Assembly (NCBI RefSeq): GCF_900096995.1
Contig: NZ_OANT01000004.1
Span: 62,001 to 126,000 of the forward strand
DNA length: 64,000 nt
Direction of reading: 5' to 3'
Origin: Acinetobacter puyangensis
GTDB lineage: Bacteria > Pseudomonadota > Gammaproteobacteria > Pseudomonadales > Moraxellaceae
Part shown: positions 7,487 to 15,845 of the stretch, piece by piece
Layout: every line of letters starts with the position of its first letter
Numbering within the stretch: position 1 is the first letter of the stretch
Translations under genes and position numbers: made by a program
The notes under the pieces: generated by a model
Databases searched by the model: none
What the model was told of the DNA's origin: nothing
What the model saw: only the letters and a program-made list of their open reading frames with translations

Positions 7487-8716
7487 ATGGAATATATTCT
7501 AAATCCTACTTTTAGTTTAATGCTTGCGGTTTTGGTTCTTTATACAGGACGCATCTTAAACAAAAAAATCCCTTTTCTGACAAAATATAATATTCCCGAG
7601 CCTGTCGCAGGCGGCTTGATTGGCGCGATTATCTTTTTTATATTGCATAATTATTTTGGATATACCATTTCTGTAAATAAATTGATGCAAGATACATTCA
7701 TGTTAATGTTTTTTGCATCAATTGGTTTAAGTGCAAATTTTGCCAAATTGCGCGAAGGCGGCAAACCACTGGTCATTTTCCTGGTTGCGATTTCTGCATT
7801 TGTTGTGGTGCAAAATGGTGTGGGTATGATCGTGGCAAAAGCTGTTGGTTTGGAACCGTTGATGGGTGTCGTTGCCGGATCAATTGCACTGATTGGTGGT
7901 TTGGGTACAGCAGGTGCTTGGGGACCAATCTTTGAAACCAAATACGGTATCGAAGGTGCGTTACCCATGGGGATTGCCAGTGCTACTTTTGGTATGGTGA
8001 TTGGTGGTTTGATGGGTGGTCCTTTGGCCAGATATCTGATTCGTAAGCATCATCTTGCTTCGCCTATCAATCAGCAAAAAGAGCAGGACAGTAATAGTCA
8101 GGCATCGACTGAACCAGAATATATTTTTGAACAACCCAAACGCGTTCGGTTGATTACCTCAGACAATGCGATTTCAACTTTGGGTATGTTTGCTTTTGCG
8201 CTGGCGTTTGCCAATATTATGCGTGATTTAACGGTGGATACAGTATTTGAGTTGCCGACTTTTGTCTGGGCTTTAGGTGGCGGCATTATTATTCGTAATG
8301 TTCTGGAAACTGTATTTAAACGTCAAATTTTTGATCGTGCAATTGATGTATTTGGTAATACAGCTTTGGCATTATTCTTGGCAATGGCACTGGTGTCCTT
8401 AAAATTATGGCAGTTGACTGATTTGGCTCTGCCAATGATTATCTTATTGATTGCACAAACTGTTGCAATGTGGCTTTTTGCTGTCTATGTAACATTTAAG
8501 GTCATGGGTAGTAATTACGATTCAGCTGTATTGGGTGCGGGCTTATGTGGTTTTGGTATGGGCGGAACAGCCAATGCCATTGCCAATATGCAGGCCATTA
8601 CCAATATGTATGGCCCATCGCATAAAGCCTTTTTGATTGTACCTTTGGTCGGTGCATTCTTTATCGATCTGGTCAATGTGGTGGTGATTCAGGCTTTTCT
8701 TAAAATATTTGGTTAA
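7487..8716 (+). CDS. gltS: Sodium/glutamate symporter
   Basis: GltS (409 aa) imports glutamate with sodium across the inner membrane. The protein is built of two inverted repeats of five membrane segments, with reentrant glycine-rich loops. Visible landmarks are IPEPVAGGLIGA near residue 36, GSIALIGGLGTAGAWGP near 135, and LGAGLCGFGMGGTANAIANM near 345. These last two are the paired pore loops. Length matches the family (about 400 aa). The start is supported by AGGAG 8 nt upstream. The gene stands alone and ends at a strong bidirectional hairpin shared with the convergent DedA gene. Confidence 0.95.
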   Translation: MEYILNPTFSLMLAVLVLYTGRILNKKIPFLTKYNIPEPVAGGLIGAIIFFILHNYFGYTISVNKLMQDTFMLMFFASIGLSANFAKLREGGKPLVIFLVAISAFVVVQNGVGMIVAKAVGLEPLMGVVAGSIALIGGLGTAGAWGPIFETKYGIEGALPMGIASATFGMVIGGLMGGPLARYLIRKHHLASPINQQKEQDSNSQASTEPEYIFEQPKRVRLITSDNAISTLGMFAFALAFANIMRDLTVDTVFELPTFVWALGGGIIIRNVLETVFKRQIFDRAIDVFGNTALALFLAMALVSLKLWQLTDLALPMIILLIAQTVAMWLFAVYVTFKVMGSNYDSAVLGAGLCGFGMGGTANAIANMQAITNMYGPSHKAFLIVPLVGAFFIDLVNVVVIQAFLKIFG

Positions 8717-8730
8717 TTAGAAAATAAGTA

Positions 8731-8769
8731 TGGCAGATTCAATGGATAGCATTGAATTTGCCATTTTTA
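8731..8769. terminator. Terminator between gltS and the DedA gene
   Basis: A 15-bp stem (ATGGCAGATTCAATG with CATTGAATTTGCCAT, one G-U) with a 5-nt loop ends in TTTTT on the plus strand. It lies 14 nt after the gltS stop and overlaps the end of the convergent dedA-like gene, so it can serve gltS and possibly both. Confidence 0.85.
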
Positions 8770-9378
8770 ATGGTGTTTTTTAGCAAACTTTTTATATAAA
8801 AATAGCATTAAATAAGCAATAAATCCTATTAAGATCAACAAGCCAGCCTTGTTTAATACACTTTGCATCAGTACCTGATTTTCACCGAAATAAAATCCTA
8901 TACAGGCTAAAAATGTCGTCCAGATCAGTGTGCCGATACTACTGTACAGTATGAATTTTCCAAAAGGCATACCACTGATTCCAGCCGGAATACTAATCAG
9001 GGAACGAATTGCTGGAATCATCCGGCCAAAAAATACAATACGATGACCATATTGCTCGAACCAATGCAATGCCTTGCTGACATCTGTGGATTTAATAAAC
9101 AGATATTTGCCATAACGATCAACCCAATTGAACAGAACAGACTTAGGGATTTTTCGTCCAATCCAGTACAACACTGCCGCAGCGAGTATTGAGCCGATAC
9201 TACCGGCAATAATCACACCGAACAATTGTAGTTGCCCCTGTGAGGCAGTATAACCAGCCGAGGGCATAATGATTTCTGAGGGAATGGGTGGAAAAATATT
9301 ATCCAGAAACATCAGCAGGGCAATACCAAAATAACCCAGTTGTTCCATGATATTTAAGACCCACTCTTTTAAATCCAT
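8767..9378 (-). CDS. DedA-family membrane protein
   Basis: The 203-aa protein has the DedA fold: an early LDNIFPPIPSEIIMPSAGY motif, GRMIPAIRSLISIPAGISGMPFGKF (catalytic-type arginine region), and four to six membrane segments. DedA proteins act as flippases for undecaprenyl phosphate or phosphatidylethanolamine and support proton-motive force and envelope homeostasis. Which lipid this paralogue handles cannot be read from the sequence. The gene is single, with the promoter presumably in the 87 bp before it, and it converges with gltS. Confidence 0.9.
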   Translation of the reverse strand: MDLKEWVLNIMEQLGYFGIALLMFLDNIFPPIPSEIIMPSAGYTASQGQLQLFGVIIAGSIGSILAAAVLYWIGRKIPKSVLFNWVDRYGKYLFIKSTDVSKALHWFEQYGHRIVFFGRMIPAIRSLISIPAGISGMPFGKFILYSSIGTLIWTTFLACIGFYFGENQVLMQSVLNKAGLLILIGFIAYLMLFLYKKFAKKHH

Positions 9379-9465
9379 GCTATATATTTGATGTTGATAA
9401 GGGATTAGAAGTTTGCAAAAGAAATATGATAAATACCAGATGTTTTAGGTTATTTTGTTTTGACA

Positions 9466-10128
9466 TCATTGATGCTGTTTTGGCATCAGTTGCCAGATAT
9501 TTTCATCAATTGTCCCTTGATCCTTAAACTTTTCTGCCAGTTTATCTTCGATTAGCGTATATCGCTGTAACAAGGTAATCTCATAGCTGGGCTGATAATG
9601 TTGCAGAATTTCATGCTCAGATACTGCAAAGGGTGGGCCTGCGTAAAGCTGTTGGGGATAATCATAGCTAATTAATAGCTGGGGCGCAGCTTGCGTGAGT
9701 TGAATTAAATGTTGTGTGTACTTTTTGCGCATATCTAAAGGCAGCGCCACGAGAGCAGCCCGATCATAAATGGCATCAACTTGATCTAATTGATTCTGTT
9801 GTAAATCAAAGATATTCCCGACATACACATCCAGATGTTCTGCCTGATAATAGTGTAACTGATCTTGTAAAGTTATCTGATAGGGAATATCAAGTTCGCT
9901 AAACAGCTGTTCAATCGCAAGCGAACATAGTTCTATGGCACAAACCCGATACCCTTGTGCCAGTAACCATGAGATATCCAGAGTTTTACCGCATAAAGGC
10001 ACAAAGATACGTGCATGTTTAGGTAACTCAAAATTTTTAATATATTGAATGAGGTAAGGATTAACTCGTGCCTGATGAAAACCTATCTGATGGTTTTGCC
10101 AGCGTTGTTGCCAAAATTCAGTATCCAT
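9466..10128 (-). CDS. tpm: Thiopurine S-methyltransferase (TPMT family)
   Basis: The 220-aa protein is an S-adenosylmethionine-dependent methyltransferase. The opening FWQQRWQNHQIGFHQARVNP and the SAM motif VPLCGKTLDISWLLAQGYRVCAIEL are typical of the bacterial TPMT family. DAIYDRAALVALP supplies the conserved post-II motif. Bacterial TPMTs methylate thiols and can methylate selenium and tellurium oxyanions, which gives tellurite or selenite resistance. The upstream promoter has a 19-bp spacer with a dyad, the signature of MerR-type activation, and the MerR gene at 10204 is divergent. Regulation by that protein is therefore strongly suggested, but the inducer is unknown. Confidence 0.93.
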   Translation of the reverse strand: MDTEFWQQRWQNHQIGFHQARVNPYLIQYIKNFELPKHARIFVPLCGKTLDISWLLAQGYRVCAIELCSLAIEQLFSELDIPYQITLQDQLHYYQAEHLDVYVGNIFDLQQNQLDQVDAIYDRAALVALPLDMRKKYTQHLIQLTQAAPQLLISYDYPQQLYAGPPFAVSEHEILQHYQPSYEITLLQRYTLIEDKLAEKFKDQGTIDENIWQLMPKQHQ

Positions 10129-10171
10129 ATAAATTCCATATTGAAATGCTCATAAATGAAGCTAGACTGAC

Positions 10172-10202
10172 AGTGTACAAGTTAAAGTCGGCTTTAAGTC
10201 AA
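10172..10202 (-). promoter_or_regulatory. MerR-type promoter/operator of tpm
   Basis: Reading on the minus strand, TTGACT (10197-10202) and TACACT (10172-10177) are separated by 19 bp, longer than the 17-bp optimum. The spacer region contains the dyad TTAAAG-TCGG-CTTTAA (10182-10197 on the plus strand). A lengthened spacer with a central dyad is diagnostic of promoters untwisted by MerR-family activators. The site touches the merR start codon (10204). Confidence 0.7.
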
Positions 10203-10203
10203 G

Positions 10204-10587
10204 ATGCAAGAGATTACTATTTCACAATTGGCCAAACACACAGGATTGAGTAGTTCAACTCTGCGCTATTATGAAAATCAAGGTTTGATTCAGGCGATTG
10301 GGCATCATGGATTACAACGGGTTTTCCATCATACGGTATTTATGCAGTTAAAATTGATTGGTTTTGCCAAAAAAGCAGGGTTTAATCTGCAAGAAATCAA
10401 AATCATGTTGCAAAATAAGCAAAATCCCATCAATAAAGAAAAATTAGCATCAAAAGCCGATGAGATAGATCAAATGATTGTCGAACTGGATATTTTAGGC
10501 CGTACATTACGTCATGTTGCCAATTGTCCTCATGATAATCTGATAGACTGTGAGAAATTTCAGGCGATTCTTAATTCAATAAAATAA
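10204..10587 (+). CDS. MerR-family transcriptional regulator
   Basis: The 127-aa product has the MerR winged helix-turn-helix at its N-terminus (TISQLAKHTGLSSSTLRYYENQGLI), then the second wing and the long dimerisation helix (about residues 75-105). The C-terminal end carries HVANCPHDNLIDCEKF, with Cys and His residues in the place where metal- or thiol-sensing MerR members bind their signal. The gene is divergent from tpm, and its start codon directly abuts the tpm -35 element. It would thus control tpm and probably itself. A plausible own promoter is TTGAAA (10141) with TAGACT (10163). The signal is unknown; electrophilic or metalloid stress is a guess from tpm. Confidence 0.88.
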   Translation: MQEITISQLAKHTGLSSSTLRYYENQGLIQAIGHHGLQRVFHHTVFMQLKLIGFAKKAGFNLQEIKIMLQNKQNPINKEKLASKADEIDQMIVELDILGRTLRHVANCPHDNLIDCEKFQAILNSIK

Positions 10588-10600
10588 ATACCATAAATAT

Positions 10601-10627
10601 AAAAATGCCATAGATGAGCTATGGCAT
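10601..10627 (-). terminator. Intrinsic terminator of trhO
   Basis: A 9-bp perfect stem (ATGCCATAG / CTATGGCAT) with a 5-nt loop is followed on the minus strand by TTTT and an A/T-rich tail. It lies 25 nt beyond the trhO stop and 14 nt after the convergent merR stop, and may serve both. Confidence 0.8.
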
Positions 10628-10651
10628 GGAAAATACTGCTAGATATATAGA

Positions 10652-11587
10652 TTATAGACGTTTACGTTTTGCTGAGATGATTTGTGCCTGACGCATACGG
10701 AAACCTTGTTTTTGTTTTTCAGTGGTTTTGTCAATGCAATGAATACAGGAAACGCCATGTTCATAACTTGGCAAGGCTTGTTCTTCTGGTGTGACAGGCC
10801 AACCACAGGCATGACATTTTTCATGAATGCCTTCTTGAACACCATGTGTAACCGCAGTACGACCATCAAAAACAAAACATTCACCTTCCCACAGGCTTTT
10901 TTCTGGTGGGGTTTCTTCAAGATATTTTAAAATACCGCCTTTAAGATGATAAACCTCTTTAAAACCTTCCTGTAAAAGGAGGGAAGTCGATTTTTCACAG
11001 CGAATACCTCCCGTACAGAACATAGCAACTTTTTTATCTTTTTTATCTGCCAATTGTTGACGTACATAGTCCGGAAATTCACGGAAAGTTTCAGTTTTCG
11101 GGTCAATCGCCCCTTTAAATGTGCCTGCTTTATATTCGTAGTCATTACGGGTATCAATCAGAATCACATCGTCTTGCGCAATTAAGTCGTTCCATTCTTC
11201 CGGATTTAAATAATGACCCACCAAATCACGGGGTTTGACCTCTACACCCAAGGTTACAATTTCTTGTTTCAGTTTGATTTTCATTTTACGAAATGGTTTA
11301 TCATGGCTGAAAGATTCTTTATATTCCATCGCCGTGAAACCTTCATCAATCAAAAATTGATGAATAGTGTCAATCGCTTGTTGATCGCCTGCAACTGTGC
11401 CGTTAATCCCTTCACCTGCTACAATCAGCGTGCCGCACAAATTAATCGTTTTCACAAGATCAAGCAGGCGTTGTTGTAAATCTGCCGGATCTGAAACTTC
11501 ACGAAATTGATAAAGTGCTGCCACAACCCACTGGTTGTCGGTCGCTTGTGCTGCGACAGGTGCAAGCTGTTCTACAGTAGCGTTCAT
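10652..11587 (-). CDS. trhO: tRNA uridine(34) hydroxylase TrhO (rhodanese family)
   Basis: TrhO (YceA) uses O2 to hydroxylate uridine 34 to ho5U in tRNA anticodons, a precursor of cmo5U. The 311-aa protein has an N-terminal acylphosphatase-like domain (about 20-115) and a rhodanese domain with the active loop CTGGIRCEKS (catalytic Cys191; second Cys197). A C-terminal cysteine cluster, C258-x2-C261 and C281-x2-C284, probably binds zinc. Length fits the family. A clean terminator follows. The upstream 128 bp is shared with the divergent DUF1289 gene. Confidence 0.95.
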   Translation of the reverse strand: MNATVEQLAPVAAQATDNQWVVAALYQFREVSDPADLQQRLLDLVKTINLCGTLIVAGEGINGTVAGDQQAIDTIHQFLIDEGFTAMEYKESFSHDKPFRKMKIKLKQEIVTLGVEVKPRDLVGHYLNPEEWNDLIAQDDVILIDTRNDYEYKAGTFKGAIDPKTETFREFPDYVRQQLADKKDKKVAMFCTGGIRCEKSTSLLLQEGFKEVYHLKGGILKYLEETPPEKSLWEGECFVFDGRTAVTHGVQEGIHEKCHACGWPVTPEEQALPSYEHGVSCIHCIDKTTEKQKQGFRMRQAQIISAKRKRL

Positions 11588-11715
11588 GGGATTAACTCCG
11601 AGATAAGGTTAGTTATTAGGTTGATAAAAAAAATCAGTGCGCTATTCTAGCGAATTATGAAAGATAAAGCGATAAAACCCTATACAAAATATGGGTTATA
11701 GAGATAGGTTGCTGC

Positions 11716-12213
11716 ATGTCAAATATGATCATCAAAACACACACGCTTAGCGCACTGACACCTTGTGCTGGGCGCTGCTCAACCGTTTTTGGTGATAGTG
11801 TCTGTCGCGGCTGTCGGCGATTCAATCACGAAGTCATTAATTGGAATCGTTATACCGCCGAAGAAAAAGCTGCGGTTTGGCAGCGTTTAGATGCACAGTT
11901 GGATCAAATTCTGGTGCCGATGTTGCCTGAGTATAACTTGATTAAGATTATGCATTTTTTACAGCATAAGCGGATTCGGGTCATGCCCAATGCAAGTTTG
12001 GGACGTAAGTTATATCATGCCTTAAAGTTATGTGAAAAAATGCCAACTTGTGCAGAAGAAAGTGGTTTGGGTTTAACACAGCAACAAATTAAACCCACAT
12101 GGAAAGCATTTGAAAATCGTGTGCTGGCATTGGCACAGGCCAGTTATGAACTGGCCTGGTTACGCGCGAGTTTTATTCATCACAACATCAACGAATTTGA
12201 TGACGATGAATAA
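11716..12213 (+). CDS. DUF1289 domain protein
   Basis: The 165-aa protein begins with a DUF1289 module: TPCAGRCSTVFGDSVCRGCRRF, with four cysteines in the spacing CxxxC-x8-CxxC, followed by the characteristic WNRYTAEEKAAVWQRL helix. Such modules are thought to bind zinc or a similar metal. The remaining 100 residues are helical and end in acidic DDDE; I recognise no other domain. It converges with ribB, leaving only 29 nt between stop codons. The biochemical role is unknown. Confidence 0.8.
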   Translation: MSNMIIKTHTLSALTPCAGRCSTVFGDSVCRGCRRFNHEVINWNRYTAEEKAAVWQRLDAQLDQILVPMLPEYNLIKIMHFLQHKRIRVMPNASLGRKLYHALKLCEKMPTCAEESGLGLTQQQIKPTWKAFENRVLALAQASYELAWLRASFIHHNINEFDDDE

Positions 12214-12242
12214 AATGGCAAGAGGATGAAAAGACGTGTTGA

Positions 12243-12902
12243 TCAAACATTATTGCTTAAGCGATAACTGACAATTTCTTCAATGGTTAATACTGTCAAC
12301 TGATGAGTTTGTGCATAAGACAGCACTTGTAGCCCCTTCGCCATAGAACCATCAAAATTGGTTAATTCAACCAGTACACCGGCAGGTTTTAATCCTGCCA
12401 GTCTTGCCAGGTCGACACTGGCTTCGGTATGACCCCGACGTGTCAGCAAGCCACCTGTGCGTGCCCTTAACGGAAATACATGACCCGGACAGTTTAAATC
12501 TGAAGCAACCGCACCGTCTTTAATCGCAGCTTTAATCGTTGTGGTTCGATCCTGTGCAGAAACACCAGTGGTTACCCCTTCTTTGGCTTCAATGGTAATG
12601 GTAAATGCGGTCTGGAATTGACTGGAGTTGTGTTCCACCATCGGACGAAGTTCCAAATGATTGGCCAGTTGTTCAGTTAGACAAAGACAAACAATACCAG
12701 AACCATCACGGATCATTTGTGCCATAGTCGGTACAGTAAGGGTTTCGGCAGCAATGATCAGATCGGCTTCATTTTCACGATCAAAATCATCCATCACCAC
12801 GACAGGTTTGCCCGCTTTAAGATCAAGCAAGGCTTGTGCAATGCGTTGTTCGATAGGCGCAAGTGCAGCATAAAAAAATTCGGCAGGAAGTAAACTAGAC
12901 AT
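12243..12902 (-). CDS. ribB: 3,4-dihydroxy-2-butanone 4-phosphate synthase
   Basis: RibB converts ribulose 5-phosphate to the four-carbon precursor of riboflavin plus formate. The 219-aa product is a stand-alone enzyme without a GTP cyclohydrolase II domain. It has the metal-binding [16 protein letters not shown] near residue 38, GHVFPLRAR with the catalytic His, and [14 protein letters not shown]. An FMN riboswitch about 100 nt upstream of the start controls it, so expression falls when FMN is plentiful. The separate, riboswitch-controlled ribB arrangement is usual in gamma-proteobacteria. Confidence 0.97.
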   Translation of the reverse strand: MSSLLPAEFFYAALAPIEQRIAQALLDLKAGKPVVVMDDFDRENEADLIIAAETLTVPTMAQMIRDGSGIVCLCLTEQLANHLELRPMVEHNSSQFQTAFTITIEAKEGVTTGVSAQDRTTTIKAAIKDGAVASDLNCPGHVFPLRARTGGLLTRRGHTEASVDLARLAGLKPAGVLVELTNFDGSMAKGLQVLSYAQTHQLTVLTIEEIVSYRLSNNV

Positions 12903-12997
12903 AATGAAACGCTCTCGTAAAACATACGTGGGAACATTTCAGGACATATTAAGAAAAGCAGGCGTATTCCAACAATACCAAAGATTATTAGAGAAAT

Positions 12998-13127
12998 GTC
13001 TTCTTTCATCCGGACTATACCGTCGGCTTTGGATTTACACCAAATCTGCAATTTAAAAAATCGCTCGTGGGCTTTTGCAAGATGCAATTTACCACCGGTG
13101 AGGAATTACACCTCGCCCTGAAGATAA
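12998..13127 (-). promoter_or_regulatory. FMN riboswitch (RFN element) upstream of ribB
   Basis: Read on the minus strand, the conserved RFN blocks occur in order: TCTTCAGGGCGAGGTG near 13127, AATTCCTCACCGGTGGTAA, AGCCCACGAGCG, GGTGTAAATCCAAAGCCGACGGT and AGTCCGGATGAAAGAAGA ending near 12998. These form the P1-P6 aptamer that binds FMN. The roughly 95 nt between aptamer and start codon contains ACATTTC/GAAATGT segments that can pair (12934-12940 with 12993-12999), overlapping the end of the aptamer region. This could be part of the expression platform. No strong terminator is seen, so translational control is more likely. Confidence 0.93.
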
Positions 13128-13190
13128 GATTATTTTAGTCTTATCAAGTGAAAATGCAATCTAAAATCAAATCTAATAAATGAAAATTTT

Positions 13191-13273
13191 AGATATGCTT
13201 ATCTGAATAGTTTGTAAAATTTTTATTAAAAATATTGCAAAGAAAATAATTTAGATATATCTTTTTTATATCT
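13191..13273. promoter_or_regulatory. Two AGATA/TATCT dyads upstream of the padR gene
   Basis: AGATA-TGCT-TATCT lies at 13191-13204. AGATATA-N7-TATATCT, with perfect 7-bp arms, lies at 13253-13273, just before the GGAAAGG ribosome-binding site. The paired dyads suit a PadR dimer acting as autorepressor. The E. coli YqjI (NfeR) system is the nearest parallel. Binding is inferred. Confidence 0.5.
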
Positions 13274-13289
13274 GGAAAGGATTTTTCAT

Positions 13290-13817
13290 ATGAAATCATC
13301 TGAAGAAAATGACTTTGGCACAGCGCGTATCAAGAAACAACGCGGTTTTGGTCATGGTGGTTTACGATTGATTTTGTTGCACTTGTTACAACAAAAAGCG
13401 CAGCATGGATATGAATTGATGAATGGAGTTGAAGCATTAAGCTTTGGCTTATATCGACCCAGTGCGGGCGTTATTTATCCCGCACTGAATCAACTGGTTG
13501 ATGAGCAATTGTTGGTGAAACTTGAACCTGCACCGGATATAGAACAAGAGCAGCCTGGAACACATGCAAAAAATAAAGTGTTTTATCAAATTACTGCATT
13601 GGGACAGGAAGAATATCAACACAATGCCACACACATACAGCATATTCTGGATCGCGTAAAAAAAAGAGCGACTCGGCCACTAGTTGTTGTGCGTGCCATT
13701 GAAAATCTTAGATTTGCTATACATTTGAAACTGGAACAAGAAAATTTAACTGCACAACAGGCACAACAGTTGGCAGATATTCTGGATCAAACTGTACGAC
13801 AAATTGACCAAATTTAA
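13290..13817 (+). CDS. PadR-family regulator, YqjI/NfeR-like
   Basis: The 175-aa protein has the PadR winged helix: RFGHGGLRLILLHLL-type opening, KAQHGYELMNGVEAL, GVIYPALNQLVDEQLL. A helical dimerisation tail follows. A glycine/histidine patch GFGHGG precedes the domain, but the long His-rich metal-binding N-terminus of E. coli YqjI is absent. Its partner gene, 33 nt downstream, encodes a YqjH-like ferric-siderophore reductase. In E. coli, the PadR protein YqjI represses yqjH and responds to nickel. The same pairing here suggests an equivalent regulator. Metal response cannot be shown from the sequence. Confidence 0.82.
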   Translation: MKSSEENDFGTARIKKQRGFGHGGLRLILLHLLQQKAQHGYELMNGVEALSFGLYRPSAGVIYPALNQLVDEQLLVKLEPAPDIEQEQPGTHAKNKVFYQITALGQEEYQHNATHIQHILDRVKKRATRPLVVVRAIENLRFAIHLKLEQENLTAQQAQQLADILDQTVRQIDQI

Positions 13818-13850
13818 TCAAACAGCATGACCCATGTTGTCGGAGTAACC

Positions 13851-14678
13851 ATGAATCAGCAAACATTGATGGAACAGCGTAAAGCCTATCGAGTACGTCA
13901 CGAATTAAAATTTAGAACCATTACTGTGAGTGAGGTGCAATTATTATCACCTACACTTAAAAGAATTGTTTTTACTGGCGAGAGCCTAAAAGATTTTGTC
14001 AGTGCGAGCTTTGATGATCATATTAAAATGTTTTTCTATGCCGATCCAGAACATGCGGTTGTGATTCCGACATTTTCAGAGCGTGGGCTAGAATTTCCCA
14101 ATCCGGAAGATAAGCCTGTGGCAAGAGATTATACCCCTCGATATTTTGATGCAGATCAGGGCACATTAACCATTGATTTTGTCTTGCATGATACCGGTTA
14201 TGCAACCCGTTGGGCCAAGCAGGCCAAAGTCGGTCAACAATTGGGAATAGGGGGACCAAGAGGATCAATGGTTCAGCCGCTTGCTTTTGACCACTATGTA
14301 TTGATTGGTGATGATACTGCAATACCTGCAATTGCTCGTCGTCTGCAAGAATTACCAACAACAAGTCATGCGCATGTCTGGATTGAGGTAGAAAGCGAGC
14401 AAGACCAGATTACATTGCTTAGTGCTGCACAGACACAAATTCACTGGTTATACCGTAATGGTCAGGACGCTGGACAAGCAGATGGATTCGTTGCTGCCTT
14501 GGCACAGTATCAGTTCCCGGCGCAGGATTTTCATACATGGATTGCCGCAGAAACCCATGTGGCCAGACAGTTAAGAAAAGAAATGCTGGAACAGCACGGT
14601 GCGCAAAAACAGTGGACTAAGGCAAGTGGCTACTGGAAAAAGGGAAATCCCGGTGCGCATGATTCAATTGAAGATTAA
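13851..14678 (+). CDS. Siderophore-interacting flavoprotein (YqjH/ViuB family)
   Basis: The 275-aa product belongs to the siderophore-interacting FAD/NAD(P)H reductases, which release iron by reducing ferric siderophores. The FAD-binding RDYTPRYFD (RxYT motif) lies near residue 100, GGPRGS follows near 138, and the NAD(P) half begins at HYVLIGDDTAIPAIARRL. The C-terminal KQWTKASGYWKKG is typical. I start at ATG 13851 because GGAG lies 9 nt upstream; the ATG at 13827 has none. It is in an operon with the PadR gene. A strong terminator follows at 14695. Confidence 0.88.
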   Translation: MNQQTLMEQRKAYRVRHELKFRTITVSEVQLLSPTLKRIVFTGESLKDFVSASFDDHIKMFFYADPEHAVVIPTFSERGLEFPNPEDKPVARDYTPRYFDADQGTLTIDFVLHDTGYATRWAKQAKVGQQLGIGGPRGSMVQPLAFDHYVLIGDDTAIPAIARRLQELPTTSHAHVWIEVESEQDQITLLSAAQTQIHWLYRNGQDAGQADGFVAALAQYQFPAQDFHTWIAAETHVARQLRKEMLEQHGAQKQWTKASGYWKKGNPGAHDSIED

Positions 14679-14694
14679 CTGATGATTAAAAATG

Positions 14695-14728
14695 AAAAAA
14701 CATCTTCTGCATAAAGAAGATGTTTTTT
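14695..14728. terminator. Bidirectional terminator between the flavoprotein gene and panD
   Basis: The 14-bp stem AAAAAACATCTTCT / AGAAGATGTTTTTT has a 6-nt loop and A/T tracts on both sides. It lies 16 nt after one stop codon and 25 nt before the other, so it serves both convergent genes. Confidence 0.9.
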
Positions 14729-14753
14729 TTGATAAAATTTTTATGAAATTGGT

Positions 14754-15134
14754 TTAGGCAACCTGTACCGGAATGCAATTTGCAGTATGGTTTACGGTAT
14801 TGTTTGGATTTGCATACACGAGGCGAGGCTGATGTGCCGCCGCTTCTTTTTCATCGAACAAACCAAAAGTTGCAATAATGACCAGATCACCAATTTCAGC
14901 TTGATGTGCTGCACCACCATTGACGGAGATAATGCCGGAATCATCTTCACCACGAATGGCATAAGTGGTAAAACGCTTGCCGTTGGTGACATTCCAGACA
15001 TGGATTTCTTCGTATTCACGAATACCAGCCAGATCCATCAGTGTGCCATCAATTGCACATGAGCCTTCATAATGTAGCTCGGCCTGAGTGACCACTGCAC
15101 GATGGATTTTGCATTTTAATAAGCGAGATTGCAT
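14754..15134 (-). CDS. panD: Aspartate 1-decarboxylase (pyruvoyl enzyme)
   Basis: PanD makes beta-alanine for pantothenate and CoA synthesis. The 126-aa precursor is cut between Gly24 and Ser25 ([10 protein letters not shown]) to give a beta chain and a pyruvoyl-bearing alpha chain. Lys9, and Tyr58-region residues of the family, are present in the expected N-terminal [13 protein letters not shown] and central segments. [19 protein letters not shown] is the conserved core. Length is normal. It is transcribed alone toward the terminator at 14695. PanZ-like maturation partners are not in the window. Confidence 0.97.
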   Translation of the reverse strand: MQSRLLKCKIHRAVVTQAELHYEGSCAIDGTLMDLAGIREYEEIHVWNVTNGKRFTTYAIRGEDDSGIISVNGGAAHQAEIGDLVIIATFGLFDEKEAAAHQPRLVYANPNNTVNHTANCIPVQVA

Positions 15135-15247
15135 GGGAATACTCCTCAGTAAAATCTCATGACGACGACATCATGAGCTGCTACAACCTTTCAGTTGTGC
15201 ATTTTGCAATTTTTGATAGTGGAATACAAGTTGATTTGGTCATTCGC

Positions 15248-15838
15248 CTAGATTTTGAATGCATTAATGGCATTCATCGCCTGAGCAACATCTCCGTTGA
15301 TGAGCGCTTTAGTTTGTGCCAAGGCATGATCAATCGCATGATCAATCAGAGTTTGTTCAGCACTGGGTGCTTTACTCAAGACATGACCTGATACTCGCTC
15401 TTTGCTACCCGGATGACCGATACCAATGCGTAAACGTAAAAAATCTGCACCGAGATGGGGGACAATATCTTTTAAACCATTATGTCCACCGTGCCCACCG
15501 CCATTTTTAAGACGAATGACACCAGGATTCATATCTAACTCATCGTGTGCAATAAGAATATTTTGGGTTGGAATTTGATAGAACTTGGCAAAGGGAACAA
15601 CACTTTGACCAGAACGATTCATATAGGTGAGCGGAAGTAATAAACGGACATCACGTCCTTCAATTTGACCTCGCCCGGAAATCGCATGATATTTGCTGTC
15701 ATTTTTGAGTTGAATATTATAGCGATCGGCCAACTGTTCAACATACCAAAAACCAGCATTATGTCGGGTTTGGGCATATTCCGCACCCGGATTGCCCAAA
15801 CCGACAATGAGCGACAGCGATTGATCACGATCACTCAT
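15248..15838 (-). CDS. pth: Peptidyl-tRNA hydrolase
   Basis: Pth recycles tRNA by cleaving the ester bond of stalled peptidyl-tRNAs. The product from ATG 15836-15838 is 196 aa. It has the opening IVGLGNPGAEYAQTRHNAGFW with Asn16 and the catalytic His26, then DELD and the GGGHGGHNGLKDI loop. The open frame extends 31 codons farther upstream, but that part overlaps the rplY end and is lysine-rich noise. The start lies 7 nt after the rplY stop, so the two genes are translationally close, as in many proteobacteria. Confidence 0.97.
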   Translation of the reverse strand: MSDRDQSLSLIVGLGNPGAEYAQTRHNAGFWYVEQLADRYNIQLKNDSKYHAISGRGQIEGRDVRLLLPLTYMNRSGQSVVPFAKFYQIPTQNILIAHDELDMNPGVIRLKNGGGHGGHNGLKDIVPHLGADFLRLRIGIGHPGSKERVSGHVLSKAPSAEQTLIDHAIDHALAQTKALINGDVAQAMNAINAFKI

Positions 15839-15845
15839 CAAAGGA

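Noticed and set aside
10639..10920. Minus-strand frame inside trhO
   Set aside because: It overlaps the C-terminal cysteine region of TrhO in another frame and lacks independent start signals.
12794..13087. 97-codon minus frame covering the FMN riboswitch
   Set aside because: The region is explained by the riboswitch and the ribB leader; the protein has no recognisable composition.
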